From: an uncultured Oscillospiraceae bacterium
GTDB taxonomy: Bacteria; Bacillota; Clostridia; Oscillospirales; Oscillospiraceae
Direction of reading: 5' to 3'
NCBI GenBank assembly: GCA_934573855.1
Contig: CAKTMF010000010.1
Location: 1-64,000 of the forward strand
DNA: 64,000 nucleotides
Below are positions 48,805 to 57,303 of this stretch, in pieces. The translations under genes were made by a program, and so were the position numbers. The notes under the pieces are model-generated. The model ran no database searches. It was not told the DNA's origin and was given only the letters and a program-made list of their open reading frames with translations. Each line of letters opens with the position of its first letter. Within the stretch, counting starts at the first letter, position 1.

Positions 48805-48894
48805 ATGCTCAATATCCGTTTTGCAGACGCATATGGCTTTTACTATTACTTTTTTGCGGGTAATAGCGATTTGTGCTGCAAGAAACGGAAATGA
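48805..48894 (+). CDS. Tyr/Phe-rich leader peptide (29 residues)
   Basis: A 29-residue ORF behind AAGGAGG. Its residues 10-17 are YGFYYYFF, so 7 of 8 codons are Tyr or Phe (Tyr codons at 48832, 48841, 48844 and 48847; Phe at 48838, 48850 and 48853). The 3' part of the ORF, GATTTGTGC at 48868-48876, can pair with 48929-48937 downstream. This is the pattern of an attenuator leader peptide that stalls ribosomes when charged tRNA-Tyr/Phe is short. Too short for standard gene calling. Confidence 0.85.
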   Translation: MLNIRFADAYGFYYYFFAGNSDLCCKKRK

Positions 48895-48959
48895 TACGCG
48901 TCCTCCGTTAATTTGTCGAAAGGCGGCTGCACAAATCGTTGCAGCCGCTTTTATTTTTT
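48868..48959 (+). promoter_or_regulatory. Transcription attenuator (antiterminator and terminator)
   Basis: The terminator is stem 48923-48931/48940-48948 (GCGGCTGCA/TGCAGCCGC) followed by a U tract, TTTTATTTTTT. The alternative stem pairs GATTTGTGC (48868-48876) with GCACAAATC (48929-48937), nine perfect base pairs, plus two more after a mismatch. That disrupts the terminator's 5' arm. A stalled ribosome on the YYY/FF codons would leave 48868-48876 free and permit antitermination. Confidence 0.85.
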
Positions 48960-49032
48960 GTTGTCCGCGGCGGACCCGCCACCGGCAAAGCTCCGGCGGC
49001 GCGGAAGACCGCAGAATGGAAAGGAGTACAAA

Positions 49033-50055
49033 ATGAAAAAACTTACCGCTCTCATCTGTGCGCTGCTGCTCATGCTGTCTCTTGCGGCCTGCGGCGAAAG
49101 CGCCCCCACGAACACCCCCGCTCCCGCAGAGACCGACGCCGGCGCTGCCCCCGGAGAGACCGCTGACGACGCCGAAAAGACCTATACCGTCGGCATATGC
49201 CAGCTCGTTCAGCACCCTGCGCTCGACGCGGCGACCGAGGGCTTCAAGGCCGCTCTCACCGAGAAGCTGGGCGACAGAGTGACCTTTGTCGAGCAGAACG
49301 CCTCCGGCGACGCTCCCACCTGCGCCGTTATCTGCGGCCAGTTCGTCTCCGACGGGGTAGACCTCATCCTGGCGAACGCCACTCCCGCGCTGCAGGCGGC
49401 GATGTCCGTCACCGCAGACATCCCCATTCTCGGCACCTCCGTCACCGACTACGCGACCGCGCTCGATATCAGCGACTGGAGCGGCGTGACCGGCAAGAAC
49501 ATCTCCGGCACCTCCGACCTCTCCCCGCTGGACGGTCAGGCCGAGATCATCGGCGAGCTGTTCCCCGAGGCCAAGACCGTCGGTATACTCTTCTGCTCCG
49601 GCGAGCCTAACTCCCGCTTCCAGGTAGACGTCATCACCCCCATGATCGAGGCTCTCGGCATGAGCGTCAAGGAATATTCTTTCGTTGACTCCAACGATAT
49701 CGCCGCTGTCACCGCGAACGCCTGCTCCGAGTGCGATGTCATCTACATCCCCACCGACAACACCGCCGCCTCCTGCACGGAGACGATAAACAGCATTGCT
49801 CTCAACGCCGGTATCCCCATCGTCACCGGTGAGGAAGGCCTATGCAGCGGCTGCGGCGTCGCGACTCTTTCCTTCTCGTACTACGACCTCGGCTACACCA
49901 CCGGCGAGATGGCCTGCGAGGTGCTTGTCGACGGCGCCGACGTCAGCACCATGCCCGTTCGCTCCTCGGCGAAGTTCACCAAGGAATACAACGCCGACAT
50001 CTGCGCCGCGCTCGGTATCGCGCCTCCCGACGGATACGTTGCCATAGAGAGCTGA
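49033..50055 (+). CDS. ABC importer substrate-binding lipoprotein (PF04392, TrpX-like)
   Basis: About 340 residues from ATG 49033 (AAAGGAG upstream; the longer frame to 48913 lies in the leader). A lipobox, LSLAAC (about residues 15-20), marks a lipoprotein. The mature protein begins with a Pro/Ala/Thr-rich linker, then the ABC_sub_bind fold: 'TYTVGICQLVQHPALDAATEGFKAALTEKLG', 'IPILGTSVTDYATAL' and 'KTVGILFCSGEPNS'. Family members import tryptophan, tyrosine or other aromatic compounds in Firmicutes. The Tyr/Phe-rich leader suggests that this one imports tyrosine, phenylalanine or both. Confidence 0.9.
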   Translation: MKKLTALICALLLMLSLAACGESAPTNTPAPAETDAGAAPGETADDAEKTYTVGICQLVQHPALDAATEGFKAALTEKLGDRVTFVEQNASGDAPTCAVICGQFVSDGVDLILANATPALQAAMSVTADIPILGTSVTDYATALDISDWSGVTGKNISGTSDLSPLDGQAEIIGELFPEAKTVGILFCSGEPNSRFQVDVITPMIEALGMSVKEYSFVDSNDIAAVTANACSECDVIYIPTDNTAASCTETINSIALNAGIPIVTGEEGLCSGCGVATLSFSYYDLGYTTGEMACEVLVDGADVSTMPVRSSAKFTKEYNADICAALGIAPPDGYVAIES

Positions 50056-50077
50056 GAGATAAAGGAGAGAAGCAAAA

Positions 50078-51037
50078 GTGAGTATTACGGCATATTTCGC
50101 ATCGCTGAGCCTGATAAAGCTGGTGAGGAACCTCCCCGGCGGCATAGCTCAGGGACTTATCTGGGGCCTTATGGCGCTGGGCATATATGTTACGTTCCGG
50201 CTGCTGGACGTGGCGGACCTCACCGTTGACGGCTCGTTTGCCACGGGCGGCGCGGTGACGGTCATGCTCATCCTCTCGGGGACCCCTGCGTGGGCGGCGC
50301 TCCTCGCGGCCGCTGCGGCGGGAGCGCTGGCAGGACTATGCACCGGCCTTCTTCACACGAAGCTGGGCATACCGGCCATACTTGCCGGGATACTCACTCA
50401 GTTCTCCCTCTACTCGATAAACCTGCGCATAATGGGGATGGCGGCGAATAAGCCCGTGAGCGTCGATAAATTCGGCCTTGTCCTTTCCTCCCGAAATATC
50501 CCCCACGCGATACTTGTCGGGGCGCTCTTCGCGCTCGTCCTGACAGCGGCGTTTTACTGGTACTTCGGCACCGAGCAGGGCTCCGCCCTCCGCGCCACCG
50601 GCAGCAACCCCGCCATGAGCCGCGCGCAGGGCATAAACGTGGGCCGCATGAAGGTGCTGGGGCTTGCGATATCCAACGGCATAGTGGCCGTTGCCGGCGG
50701 ACTTATGGCGCAGTATCAGGGCTTCGCGGACGTGAACATGGGACGCGGCGCGATAGTTATCGGCCTTGCCGCCGTCATCATCGGCGAGGCGCTCGTCCGC
50801 CCGCTGCTCAAGAAGCTCAACAGCATTGCCTTTGCCATGACGCTTTCGTTCACCGTCCTCGGCGGGGCCGTGTATTACGCGGTGGTGGTCGTCGTGCTGT
50901 GGCTGCGCCTCAACTCCAACGATCTCAAGCTCTTCACCGCCGTCATCGTCGCGGCGTTCCTCGCGATACCCTATCTCAGAGACCAGAGGCGTACAAGCTT
51001 TGCCGCCGCAAGGAAAGGAGCGCGGGACCATGCTTAA
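50078..51037 (+). CDS. ABC importer permease (TrpY-like)
   Basis: A 319-residue membrane permease starting with GTG 50078 (AAAGGAG upstream). About eight transmembrane helices; it has the branched-chain-type permease pattern 'GIAQGLIWGLMALGIYVTFRLLDVADLTVDGSFATGGAV' and 'GNPAMSRAQGIN'-like loop ('GSNPAMSRAQGINVGRMKVLGL', about residue 183). It sits between the binding protein (22 bp upstream) and the ATPase (8-bp overlap), forming one transport operon. Confidence 0.93.
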   Translation: MSITAYFASLSLIKLVRNLPGGIAQGLIWGLMALGIYVTFRLLDVADLTVDGSFATGGAVTVMLILSGTPAWAALLAAAAAGALAGLCTGLLHTKLGIPAILAGILTQFSLYSINLRIMGMAANKPVSVDKFGLVLSSRNIPHAILVGALFALVLTAAFYWYFGTEQGSALRATGSNPAMSRAQGINVGRMKVLGLAISNGIVAVAGGLMAQYQGFADVNMGRGAIVIGLAAVIIGEALVRPLLKKLNSIAFAMTLSFTVLGGAVYYAVVVVVLWLRLNSNDLKLFTAVIVAAFLAIPYLRDQRRTSFAAARKGARDHA

Positions 51038-51827
51038 GCTCGAACATATATCAAAGACCTTCAATCCCGGCACCATAAACGAGAAAAAGGCGCTCTCCGA
51101 TCTCTCGCTCCACCTCCGCCCCGGCGATTTCGTCACCGTCATCGGCGGCAACGGGGCAGGCAAGTCCACCATGCTCAACGCCGTCGCGGGCGTGTGGCCG
51201 GTGGACGGCGGACGCATAATCCTCGGCGGCGAGGACATCACCGCCCTCCCTGAGCATAAGCGCGCGAAGCTAATCGGCCGCGTCTTTCAGGACCCCATGA
51301 TGGGTACTGCGCCAAATATGCAGCTCGAGGAAAATCTTGCCCTTGCCCGCCGCCGCGGCGAAAAGCGCGGTCTCAGATGGGGCGTCACAAGGGCCGAGCG
51401 CGAGGAGTACCGCGACATGCTCGCGGCGCTGGGGCTGGGACTTGAGGACCGCATGACGGCAAAGGTCGGCCTCCTCTCCGGCGGACAGCGTCAGGCGCTG
51501 ACTCTGCTGATGGCCTCAATGAAGCAGCCGAAGCTCCTCCTCCTCGACGAGCATACCGCGGCGCTCGATCCCGGCACGGCGGCCAAGGTGCTGGAGCTGT
51601 CCGACAGGATAATCAACGAAAACGGTCTCACGGCCATGATGATAACCCACAACATGCGCGACGCCATAGACCACGGCAACCGTCTCATAATGATGAATGA
51701 GGGCCGCGTGATACTCGACGTGAGCGGCGAGGAGAAAAAGCACCTCACAAAGCACGAGCTTATCGAGAAATTCGCTCAGATCGCCGGCGCGTCCGTTGAG
51801 TCCGATCAGGTGCTGCTGACGAAATAA
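51030..51827 (+). CDS. ABC importer ATPase (TrpZ-like)
   Basis: About 265 residues from ATG 51030 (AAAGGAG upstream), overlapping the permease stop by 8 bp. Walker A is GGNGAGKST (about residue 37), the ABC signature LLSGGQRQALTLLM (about 150) and Walker B KLLLLDEHTAALDP (about 168). It is the energy-coupling subunit for the aromatic amino acid-type importer. Terminator follows at 51852. Confidence 0.95.
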   Translation: MLKLEHISKTFNPGTINEKKALSDLSLHLRPGDFVTVIGGNGAGKSTMLNAVAGVWPVDGGRIILGGEDITALPEHKRAKLIGRVFQDPMMGTAPNMQLEENLALARRRGEKRGLRWGVTRAEREEYRDMLAALGLGLEDRMTAKVGLLSGGQRQALTLLMASMKQPKLLLLDEHTAALDPGTAAKVLELSDRIINENGLTAMMITHNMRDAIDHGNRLIMMNEGRVILDVSGEEKKHLTKHELIEKFAQIAGASVESDQVLLTK

Positions 51828-51851
51828 AGCCGCAAAAGCGCATAAAAGACT

Positions 51852-51892
51852 TATCCCCTCTGTGTGCCGAAAGCACGCAGGGGGGATATTTA
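51852..51892 (+). terminator. Terminator of the ABC importer operon
   Basis: TATCCCC ... GGGGGATA stem with an inner TGTGTGC/GCACGCA part, followed by a short T-rich stretch. Confidence 0.7.
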
Positions 51893-51909
51893 TGCTGTTA
51901 TACAGGGTC

Positions 51910-52239
51910 TCAGCGCTCGTCCACCACGGACATGGCGCTCTCGATCATGCGCGATATCAGCTCCGCCTGACCCGGCGTCGCGTTTTTCATAAGCTCGGCT
52001 ATTTTTCCGGCGCTTCCCGTGCAGTTGCCGTCAAGAGAGTCGATGAGAAGATATTCCGGAGAGACCTCGAGCCTCCTGCACAGCTCAACGAACATCGGGA
52101 GACTCGGGGTCTTTGTCCCGCCCTCGATCTGTCGCAGGTATGTTGCGTTGATATTGCACATCTCGGCCAGCCGTTCTCCGGTCAGGCCGTGTTCTTTTCT
52201 TGCTTCCTTTATCCTTTTCCCAAGCGCTGTCCTATCCAT
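51910..52239 (-). CDS. XRE-family regulator
   Basis: About 109 residues from ATG 52239 (GGGGG nearby). N-terminal helix-turn-helix: 'LGKRIKEARKEHGLTGERLAEMCNINATYLRQIEGGTKTPSLPMFVELCRRL' (about 5-55); the C-terminal part is helical. It is divergent from the duplicated-domain secreted protein gene. The shared region holds inverted TTAGCT/AGCTAA elements, so it probably controls that gene and itself. Confidence 0.88.
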   Translation of the reverse strand: MDRTALGKRIKEARKEHGLTGERLAEMCNINATYLRQIEGGTKTPSLPMFVELCRRLEVSPEYLLIDSLDGNCTGSAGKIAELMKNATPGQAELISRMIESAMSVVDER

Positions 52240-52300
52240 AACATGCCCCCAAACGTATGCAAACAGTATGAACAACATTAGCTAAAAGCATACATTTTTA

Positions 52301-52329
52301 TTGACAAAACAAATAGACCCTGATAGGAT
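52301..52329 (+). promoter_or_regulatory. Promoter of the duplicated-domain secreted protein
   Basis: TTGACA, 17 bases, TAGGAT. A TTAGCTAA element (52278-52285) lies upstream and an AAGCTAAT element (about 52339-52346) downstream, possible operator half-sites. Confidence 0.7.
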
Positions 52330-52376
52330 ATGGAATATAAGCTAATAGACTATAAAATTTCACAAGGAGAGAGAAA

Positions 52377-53168
52377 ATGAAACGGAGACTAATATCAGCG
52401 ATCATGGCGCTCGTTCTTGTGCTGTCCGTGGGGATCACGGCGGCCGCAGACTGGAGGGATGCATACAACAGCGGCGGCTCCTCTGAGAAGAGCAGCGGCG
52501 AGAAGTATCTCGACGACATCGGCGCGGACATCGAATACCCCAAGAGCAGCGACTACCTCGCAGAGTACAAGACGAGATATGTCAAGCCCTCCGGAAACAA
52601 GGAGTCTGTGTATGCGCTCCACGGTCTCAACGACGAGGGAGATTGGAAAAAGCTCGCGAGAACGGTCGAAGAGGATACGAAGGTCACTGTCATCGCCGAA
52701 CACAGCTACAGGAGCAACGGCGTGAAGTATACCTACAGCTGCTGCGTTTACGAAGAGGACGGCTATGAATACGCCGGCTGGATATATAACAAATATCTCG
52801 TTACAAAGAGCAGCGGCTCCGGCAGCTCCAACAGCGGCAGCAGATCGGCCTTTGAAAAGGACCTCGACGACATCGGCGCGAGCATAGACTACCCGAAGAG
52901 CAGCGACTACCTCGACGACTATAAGATAAGATATGTAAGACCGTCAAAGACCAAGGAATCGGTGTACGCGCTCCACGGTCTGAACGACGGGGGAGACTGG
53001 AAAAAGCTCGCGATAAAGGTCGAGTCGGACACCAAGGTCGTCGTCATCGCCGAACACAGCTATAAGAGCGACGGCGTGAAATACACCTACAGCTGCTGCA
53101 TTTTTGAAATAGACGGCATTGCCTACGCGGGCTGGATCAACAACGCCTACCTTGTAGCAAAAAAATAA
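52377..53168 (+). CDS. Secreted protein with two tandem SH3b-like repeats
   Basis: A 263-residue protein with a signal peptide (RRLISAIMALVLVLSVGITAAA). Two ~100-residue repeats follow that are about 75% alike by eye, each containing 'DDIGA', 'YPKSSDYL', 'KESVYALHGLND', 'GDWKKLA', 'VIAEHSY', 'GVKYTYSCC' and 'YAGWI'. A Gly/Ser linker joins them (about residue 145-160). The repeat end, with its two Cys and Trp-rich strand, suggests an SH3b-like wall-binding or ligand-binding fold. No catalytic motif is visible. Confidence 0.8.
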   Translation: MKRRLISAIMALVLVLSVGITAAADWRDAYNSGGSSEKSSGEKYLDDIGADIEYPKSSDYLAEYKTRYVKPSGNKESVYALHGLNDEGDWKKLARTVEEDTKVTVIAEHSYRSNGVKYTYSCCVYEEDGYEYAGWIYNKYLVTKSSGSGSSNSGSRSAFEKDLDDIGASIDYPKSSDYLDDYKIRYVRPSKTKESVYALHGLNDGGDWKKLAIKVESDTKVVVIAEHSYKSDGVKYTYSCCIFEIDGIAYAGWINNAYLVAKK

Positions 53169-53190
53169 CTGCGTCATATAACGATATAGC

Positions 53191-53233
53191 AAAGGCCCCC
53201 TGTGCGGGAGAATATTCCGCACAGGGGGCCTTT
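53191..53233. terminator. Terminator after the SH3b-like gene
   Basis: A 17-bp stem, AAAGGCCCCCTGTGCGG with its complement, followed by TTTT. Confidence 0.93.
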
Positions 53234-53292
53234 TGACCCTGTTTTACGCCGGCCGCCCGGTTCGGGCGGCGCGGTCTCGCCTCTGTCGGCGT

Positions 53293-53721
53293 TTACTTGT
53301 TCTCGTCCTCGTCGGAGGAGACCACGTCGTCGAACTCGCCGATCTCAACGTCGATGTCGGAGCAGTCCTCTTCGCACTCGCCGTCGTCATGCATGGAGGC
53401 CTTTATGCTGCGCACGGCCTCTTCCTTGGCGAGAATGCTGTCGGAAATGCGCTTTACCTGCTCAAACAGGGGGACAAAGTAGCCCTCGGGGGCGTCCTTG
53501 GTCTGCTCGTAGTAGAGCTTGCCGATCTCGGTGTAGACCTTTTTGAGCTCTTCGGTCTCGCCGTTTACCTCGAAGACCATCTTTGCGACCTTGCCGTAGG
53601 ACTTTGCGCGGTTGAGGCCGTTGTCGTATATCTCGCGGACGCTGCTGTTCTCGGCCAGATCCTTGGCCTTGTCAACGATGGAATTGATGGTCCCGGTGAT
53701 GATGTCTTTGTAGTCTGCCAT
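53293..53721 (-). CDS. Conserved-type hypothetical protein, acidic tail
   Basis: A 142-residue cytoplasmic protein, mostly helical (MADYKDIITGTINSIVDKAKDLAENSS..., then 'AKMVFEVNGETEELKKVYTEIGKLYYEQTKDAP'), ending in a very acidic tail with a CxxxC pair (ECEEDC). The middle segment resembles small proteins found near Lgt or cell envelope genes in Clostridia, but I cannot name a family. It is 18 bp downstream of lgt in the same direction. Confidence 0.65.
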   Translation of the reverse strand: MADYKDIITGTINSIVDKAKDLAENSSVREIYDNGLNRAKSYGKVAKMVFEVNGETEELKKVYTEIGKLYYEQTKDAPEGYFVPLFEQVKRISDSILAKEEAVRSIKASMHDDGECEEDCSDIDVEIGEFDDVVSSDEDENK

Positions 53722-53739
53722 TTTGTTTACCTCCGTAAA

Positions 53740-54654
53740 TTATGTTTCTGGTTTCTTATCTTCCGCTCCGGCGATCGTACACGCTGCCGCAGCCTGACGG
53801 TTGACGAAAAGGTCCTCCGGCTTATGCTCGCGGCGGGCGTTGACTATCAGAAGCACCAGAGCTATAAACGCAAGCACTGCTGAGAGCGCCTGTGATACAC
53901 GGATGTCCGTGCCGCCGATGTACAGGCTGTCCGTCCTCAGCCCCTCTATCCAAGTGCGGCCTATGCCGTACCAGAAGAAGTAGATGAGTATGCACTGCCC
54001 GTCGTAGCGGCGGCGTCCCTGCTTGACCCATACGCACAGGAAAATGAAGCATACGAGATTCCACAGGCTTTCGTAAAGGAATGTGGGATGGACATATATG
54101 GTCTCCCCGCTGGGGGAGACAAGTCCCATGCGGCAGAACACGTCGGTCTCCGCGCCGAAGGCCTCGCGGTTCATAAAGTTGCCCCAGCGCCCGAGTATCT
54201 GCCCGATGAGGAGGCCGAACACGATCAGGTCGAGCATTGCCGGGATGGATATCTTTTTCCTCCGGCAAAAGACGATGATGGTCAGCATTCCGGCGATGAC
54301 TCCGCCGTAGATGGCAAGCCCGCCCTCCCACACGGCGATCCAGTTTATAAACGGGGTGCCGATGTAGTCGTCGAGCCGGAACAGTACAAAGTACAGCCGC
54401 GCCCCGACGATGGACAGGGGAATGAGCCATATCATCAGATCGAAGAAATCGTCCTCTTTTATGCCGAAGGAGGCGCTTTTCTTGCTGCAGTATATTATGC
54501 CGAGCAGGAAGCCGCAGCCGATGAACACGCCGTAAAAATAAATGTTCCTGCCGAAAACGGTGAAGTATGAGGGCGGGTCCAGCACCAGATCCCCGAGCAT
54601 GGGGAAGATGATGGAGGAATCGCGCTGAATCGTTTCAAAAAGTATCGGGAACAT
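53740..54654 (-). CDS. lgt: Prolipoprotein diacylglyceryl transferase
   Basis: A 304-residue polytopic membrane enzyme that adds diacylglycerol to the lipobox Cys of lipoproteins such as the ABC binding protein at 49033. Lgt signatures are visible: 'FTVFGRNIYFYGVFIGCGFLLG', 'IGQILGRWGNFMNREAFG' (about 142-160, the canonical signature), 'VHPTFLYESLWNLVCFIFL' and 'GIGRTWIEGLRTDSLYIG'. It follows the M16 peptidase gene closely in the same direction. Confidence 0.95.
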   Translation of the reverse strand: MFPILFETIQRDSSIIFPMLGDLVLDPPSYFTVFGRNIYFYGVFIGCGFLLGIIYCSKKSASFGIKEDDFFDLMIWLIPLSIVGARLYFVLFRLDDYIGTPFINWIAVWEGGLAIYGGVIAGMLTIIVFCRRKKISIPAMLDLIVFGLLIGQILGRWGNFMNREAFGAETDVFCRMGLVSPSGETIYVHPTFLYESLWNLVCFIFLCVWVKQGRRRYDGQCILIYFFWYGIGRTWIEGLRTDSLYIGGTDIRVSQALSAVLAFIALVLLIVNARREHKPEDLFVNRQAAAACTIAGAEDKKPET

Positions 54655-54658
54655 ACGC

Positions 54659-55930
54659 TCACTCCTTCTTCGGTGTGACTATCGAGACCGCGATCCGCTC
54701 CGGCGCGAGGTTGCGGACGATGAACTCCTCGCACTCGCGCTTTTCGACGGCGTCGAGCATGGAAACGGCGTCAAAGGCCTCGTACCCGTCGAAAACACCG
54801 CTGACCACGGAGAGGCACACGCTCTCAAAATCCTCGAGTCCGCGCAGATGCGCACCGAGGGAGGCGCGCTTTGCCCGCTGGAACCTCTCCTCGTCAAGTC
54901 CGTTTTCACGGACGGAGGCGACCTCGGCGTTCAGCTCGCGCAGGACCTTTTCCGGCTCGCGGCTCTCGCCGCCGATAATGACCGTCGCTGTGCCGGCAGA
55001 GTAATCGGTCTCGTAATCAAAGTCGTGACTGAGCGTCCCGTCGGCATAGAGCCGCGTATAAAACGGCGATGAGCTGCCGAGCAGCAGCCGCAGCGAGAGC
55101 TGAGCCGTGAGGCGCCGGCGGAGAACGTCGCCGTCCCTCTGCTCAAGCTTCGCGCCGAAAAGAAACTGCGGCGCGGAGACGGACATCTCCGACGTATGCT
55201 CACGCTCTGCGGGCATAAGCCCCTCGTCCTCGCCGAAGTCGGCGTGAGGCACGGCGGAGCGCTCTTTGGGCAGTTCCTCGCGGGCTATGGCGGCGATACG
55301 CTCGGGGTCGACGTCGCCCTCGACGCACAGCACCATGTTGCTCGGCGCGTAAAAGACCCTGTGGCAGTCGTAGAGCGTCTCGGCGGTGATGTCCGCAATG
55401 CTCTCCACCGTCCCGGCGACCTGGTCACGCACGGGATGGTGCGCGTACAGCAGCTTGAGCAGATCGTAGTATATGGCGATGCCGGGGTTATCCTCGCACA
55501 TGCGTATCTCCTGCGCGATAATGCCCTGCTCCTTCTGCACCGTTTCTTTGGTGAAATAGGGGGTGGAGACGACGTGCAGCAGCATGCGGAGGTTTTCCTC
55601 AAAGCCGCGGGTACACTGAAAATAGTAACAGGTCATATCGGACGAGGTGAAGGCGTTTGGGTCCGCGCCGTTCGCCGAGAGCAGGTTCAGCGCGTTGTCG
55701 CCGTTCGGCAGGTCGAACATCTTATGCTCGAGAAAATGAGCGACGCCCGCCGGGGTATCCAGCATTTTCCCGCCTGTCTCAAATCTGCGGTGCGCCCCGC
55801 CGTAGTCGGCGGCTATCGCCGCGTAGAACGAGGAAAAGCCCTTTTTCGGGACCACTCTCAGCCGCAGACCGTTTTCCAGAGTGTCCTCGAATATGCACTC
55901 GCCTATGCCTTCATATGTCTTCTTCTGCAT
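54659..55930 (-). CDS. M16-family zinc peptidase (YfmH-like)
   Basis: About 423 residues from ATG 55930, which has GGAGG six bases upstream (ATG at 55945 is less likely). The inverted zinc motif HFLEH (GVAHFLEHKMFD, near residue 67) and the Glu downstream (QEIRMCEDNPG) mark an active pitrilysin-type protease. With the YfmF-like protein encoded upstream (overlap 20 bp), it forms the pair known from Bacillus as EF-P-modification-associated proteins YfmF/YfmH. Likely role: peptide or leader processing in the cytoplasm. Confidence 0.9.
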   Translation of the reverse strand: MQKKTYEGIGECIFEDTLENGLRLRVVPKKGFSSFYAAIAADYGGAHRRFETGGKMLDTPAGVAHFLEHKMFDLPNGDNALNLLSANGADPNAFTSSDMTCYYFQCTRGFEENLRMLLHVVSTPYFTKETVQKEQGIIAQEIRMCEDNPGIAIYYDLLKLLYAHHPVRDQVAGTVESIADITAETLYDCHRVFYAPSNMVLCVEGDVDPERIAAIAREELPKERSAVPHADFGEDEGLMPAEREHTSEMSVSAPQFLFGAKLEQRDGDVLRRRLTAQLSLRLLLGSSSPFYTRLYADGTLSHDFDYETDYSAGTATVIIGGESREPEKVLRELNAEVASVRENGLDEERFQRAKRASLGAHLRGLEDFESVCLSVVSGVFDGYEAFDAVSMLDAVEKRECEEFIVRNLAPERIAVSIVTPKKE

Positions 55931-57218
55931 TGTCATCCTCCACATCCTCGCCGCGCAGGAAATAGATCATGTCGCACTCGACGCTCTTCGCGACGGCGAC
56001 GACGTCCTCGAGCGAGACCTCCTCGACAAGCTCTGCGATCTCCATCGAACCGCAGTCCAGACCGTCGAGTATTTGCGAGAGGTAAAAGCCCTCAAGCTCG
56101 CCCTGACTGTCCGTGAGCGCACGCAGATCCGAGGCGACGCAGGCCTTCGCGGAGGCAAGCTCCTCCTCGCTGACCTCGCCGCGGCGGATGGCCTCGAGCT
56201 GGTTGAGTATCTCGCCGCGCACCACGTCCAGCTTGTCGAATTCTATCCCCGACGACACGAGGAGGACGCCCTTATGCACATCGGCCATGGAGCTGGCGTA
56301 GTAGCACAGCTGCAGCCGCTCCCGCACGTTCACGAAGAGCTTCGAGGTCGTGCCTCCGCCGAATACGGCGTTAAAGACCCGTATGGCGGGGACGTCCGGT
56401 TCCTCCATGCACTCGCCGAGGCGGAAGCCCATGACGAGCTTGCCCTGAGTGACGTCCATCTCCTCCTCGGCAAAGCGTGGTGCAGCCTCAACGGCGTTCA
56501 TGCGCACGTCGGTGCCGAGGTCGTAGTTGATGTTGGCTCTCGGCAGGGCGGAGAGGGCGTCTCGCAGCGCGGCCCTGACCTTCTTCTCGCTCTCCATGCC
56601 GCAGTAGAATATCTCCACCGGGGAGGACTGGAGCAGCTCGCGGTACTGACGGGTGAGCTTCTGATAGCGTATGCTCATGGCACTCTCCGCGTCGCCGAAG
56701 CGGCTGACGGAAAAGTCCTCGTAGCAGCACATCTCCTCGAGGCAGCGCGCGACGGCATAGCTGTGCTTGTTGTTTACGCGGCTTCGGATGAGATCGGCGA
56801 GGTGTTCCTTCTCGTTGTCGACGTATTTGGCGAGCAGCAGCCCGCCGCGCGTCGCGGGGGAGAGCAGCAGCTCTCCCATAAGCTCGCAGGTGTCGCGCAG
56901 GACGCTGGCGTTTCCGGGGAGATAGCGCTCCTCCGGCAGGCTCGCGTAAAAGCCGACGCACTGTATCTCGCCGATACGGCGCACCACAGGCTCTATCGCC
57001 GCGCCGTACAGCTCCTCGAAGCGCTTGGAGATGGCCTCCATGTCGCTGTGACGCGCGGTGCCGCGCCGAAGCACGAACGGGATGAGCGCGTTGAGCGAGG
57101 CGGTGTCGCGCTGAAGCTGGGTGAGGAGCGTGACACTGAGACATGCGGTCTTGAATTTGTCGGTCCCGAGATGGTTCAGCCATACGCCGGGCATTATTTC
57201 GCTCCGTTTAAGCTCCAT
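55911..57218 (-). CDS. M16-family inactive partner (YfmF-like)
   Basis: About 435 residues from ATG 57218 (GGAGG upstream; the longer frame to 57335 adds a hydrophobic stretch that is not part of the family). It has the M16 fold but lacks HxxEH: the equivalent region reads 'NALIPFVLRRGTARHSDMEAISKRFEELYGA'. The later 'VFNAVFGGGTTSKLFVNVRERLQLCYY' and 'SLEDVVAVAKS' segments are typical. It overlaps its catalytic partner by 20 bp, so translation is likely coupled and the two form a heterodimer. Confidence 0.9.
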   Translation of the reverse strand: MELKRSEIMPGVWLNHLGTDKFKTACLSVTLLTQLQRDTASLNALIPFVLRRGTARHSDMEAISKRFEELYGAAIEPVVRRIGEIQCVGFYASLPEERYLPGNASVLRDTCELMGELLLSPATRGGLLLAKYVDNEKEHLADLIRSRVNNKHSYAVARCLEEMCCYEDFSVSRFGDAESAMSIRYQKLTRQYRELLQSSPVEIFYCGMESEKKVRAALRDALSALPRANINYDLGTDVRMNAVEAAPRFAEEEMDVTQGKLVMGFRLGECMEEPDVPAIRVFNAVFGGGTTSKLFVNVRERLQLCYYASSMADVHKGVLLVSSGIEFDKLDVVRGEILNQLEAIRRGEVSEEELASAKACVASDLRALTDSQGELEGFYLSQILDGLDCGSMEIAELVEEVSLEDVVAVAKSVECDMIYFLRGEDVEDDNAEEDI

Positions 57219-57303
57219 GAAAGCACCTCCGAGCAATCCTTTGCCGATATTATAGCACAGTACGACAGGAAATAATAGAATAATTTGTAAAAGAAATACG
57301 TCC

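Noticed and set aside
48749..49032. T-box or tryptophan riboswitch-like leader
   Set aside because: No T-box sequence or specifier loop is visible, and a translated Tyr/Phe leader with competing hairpins explains the region better.
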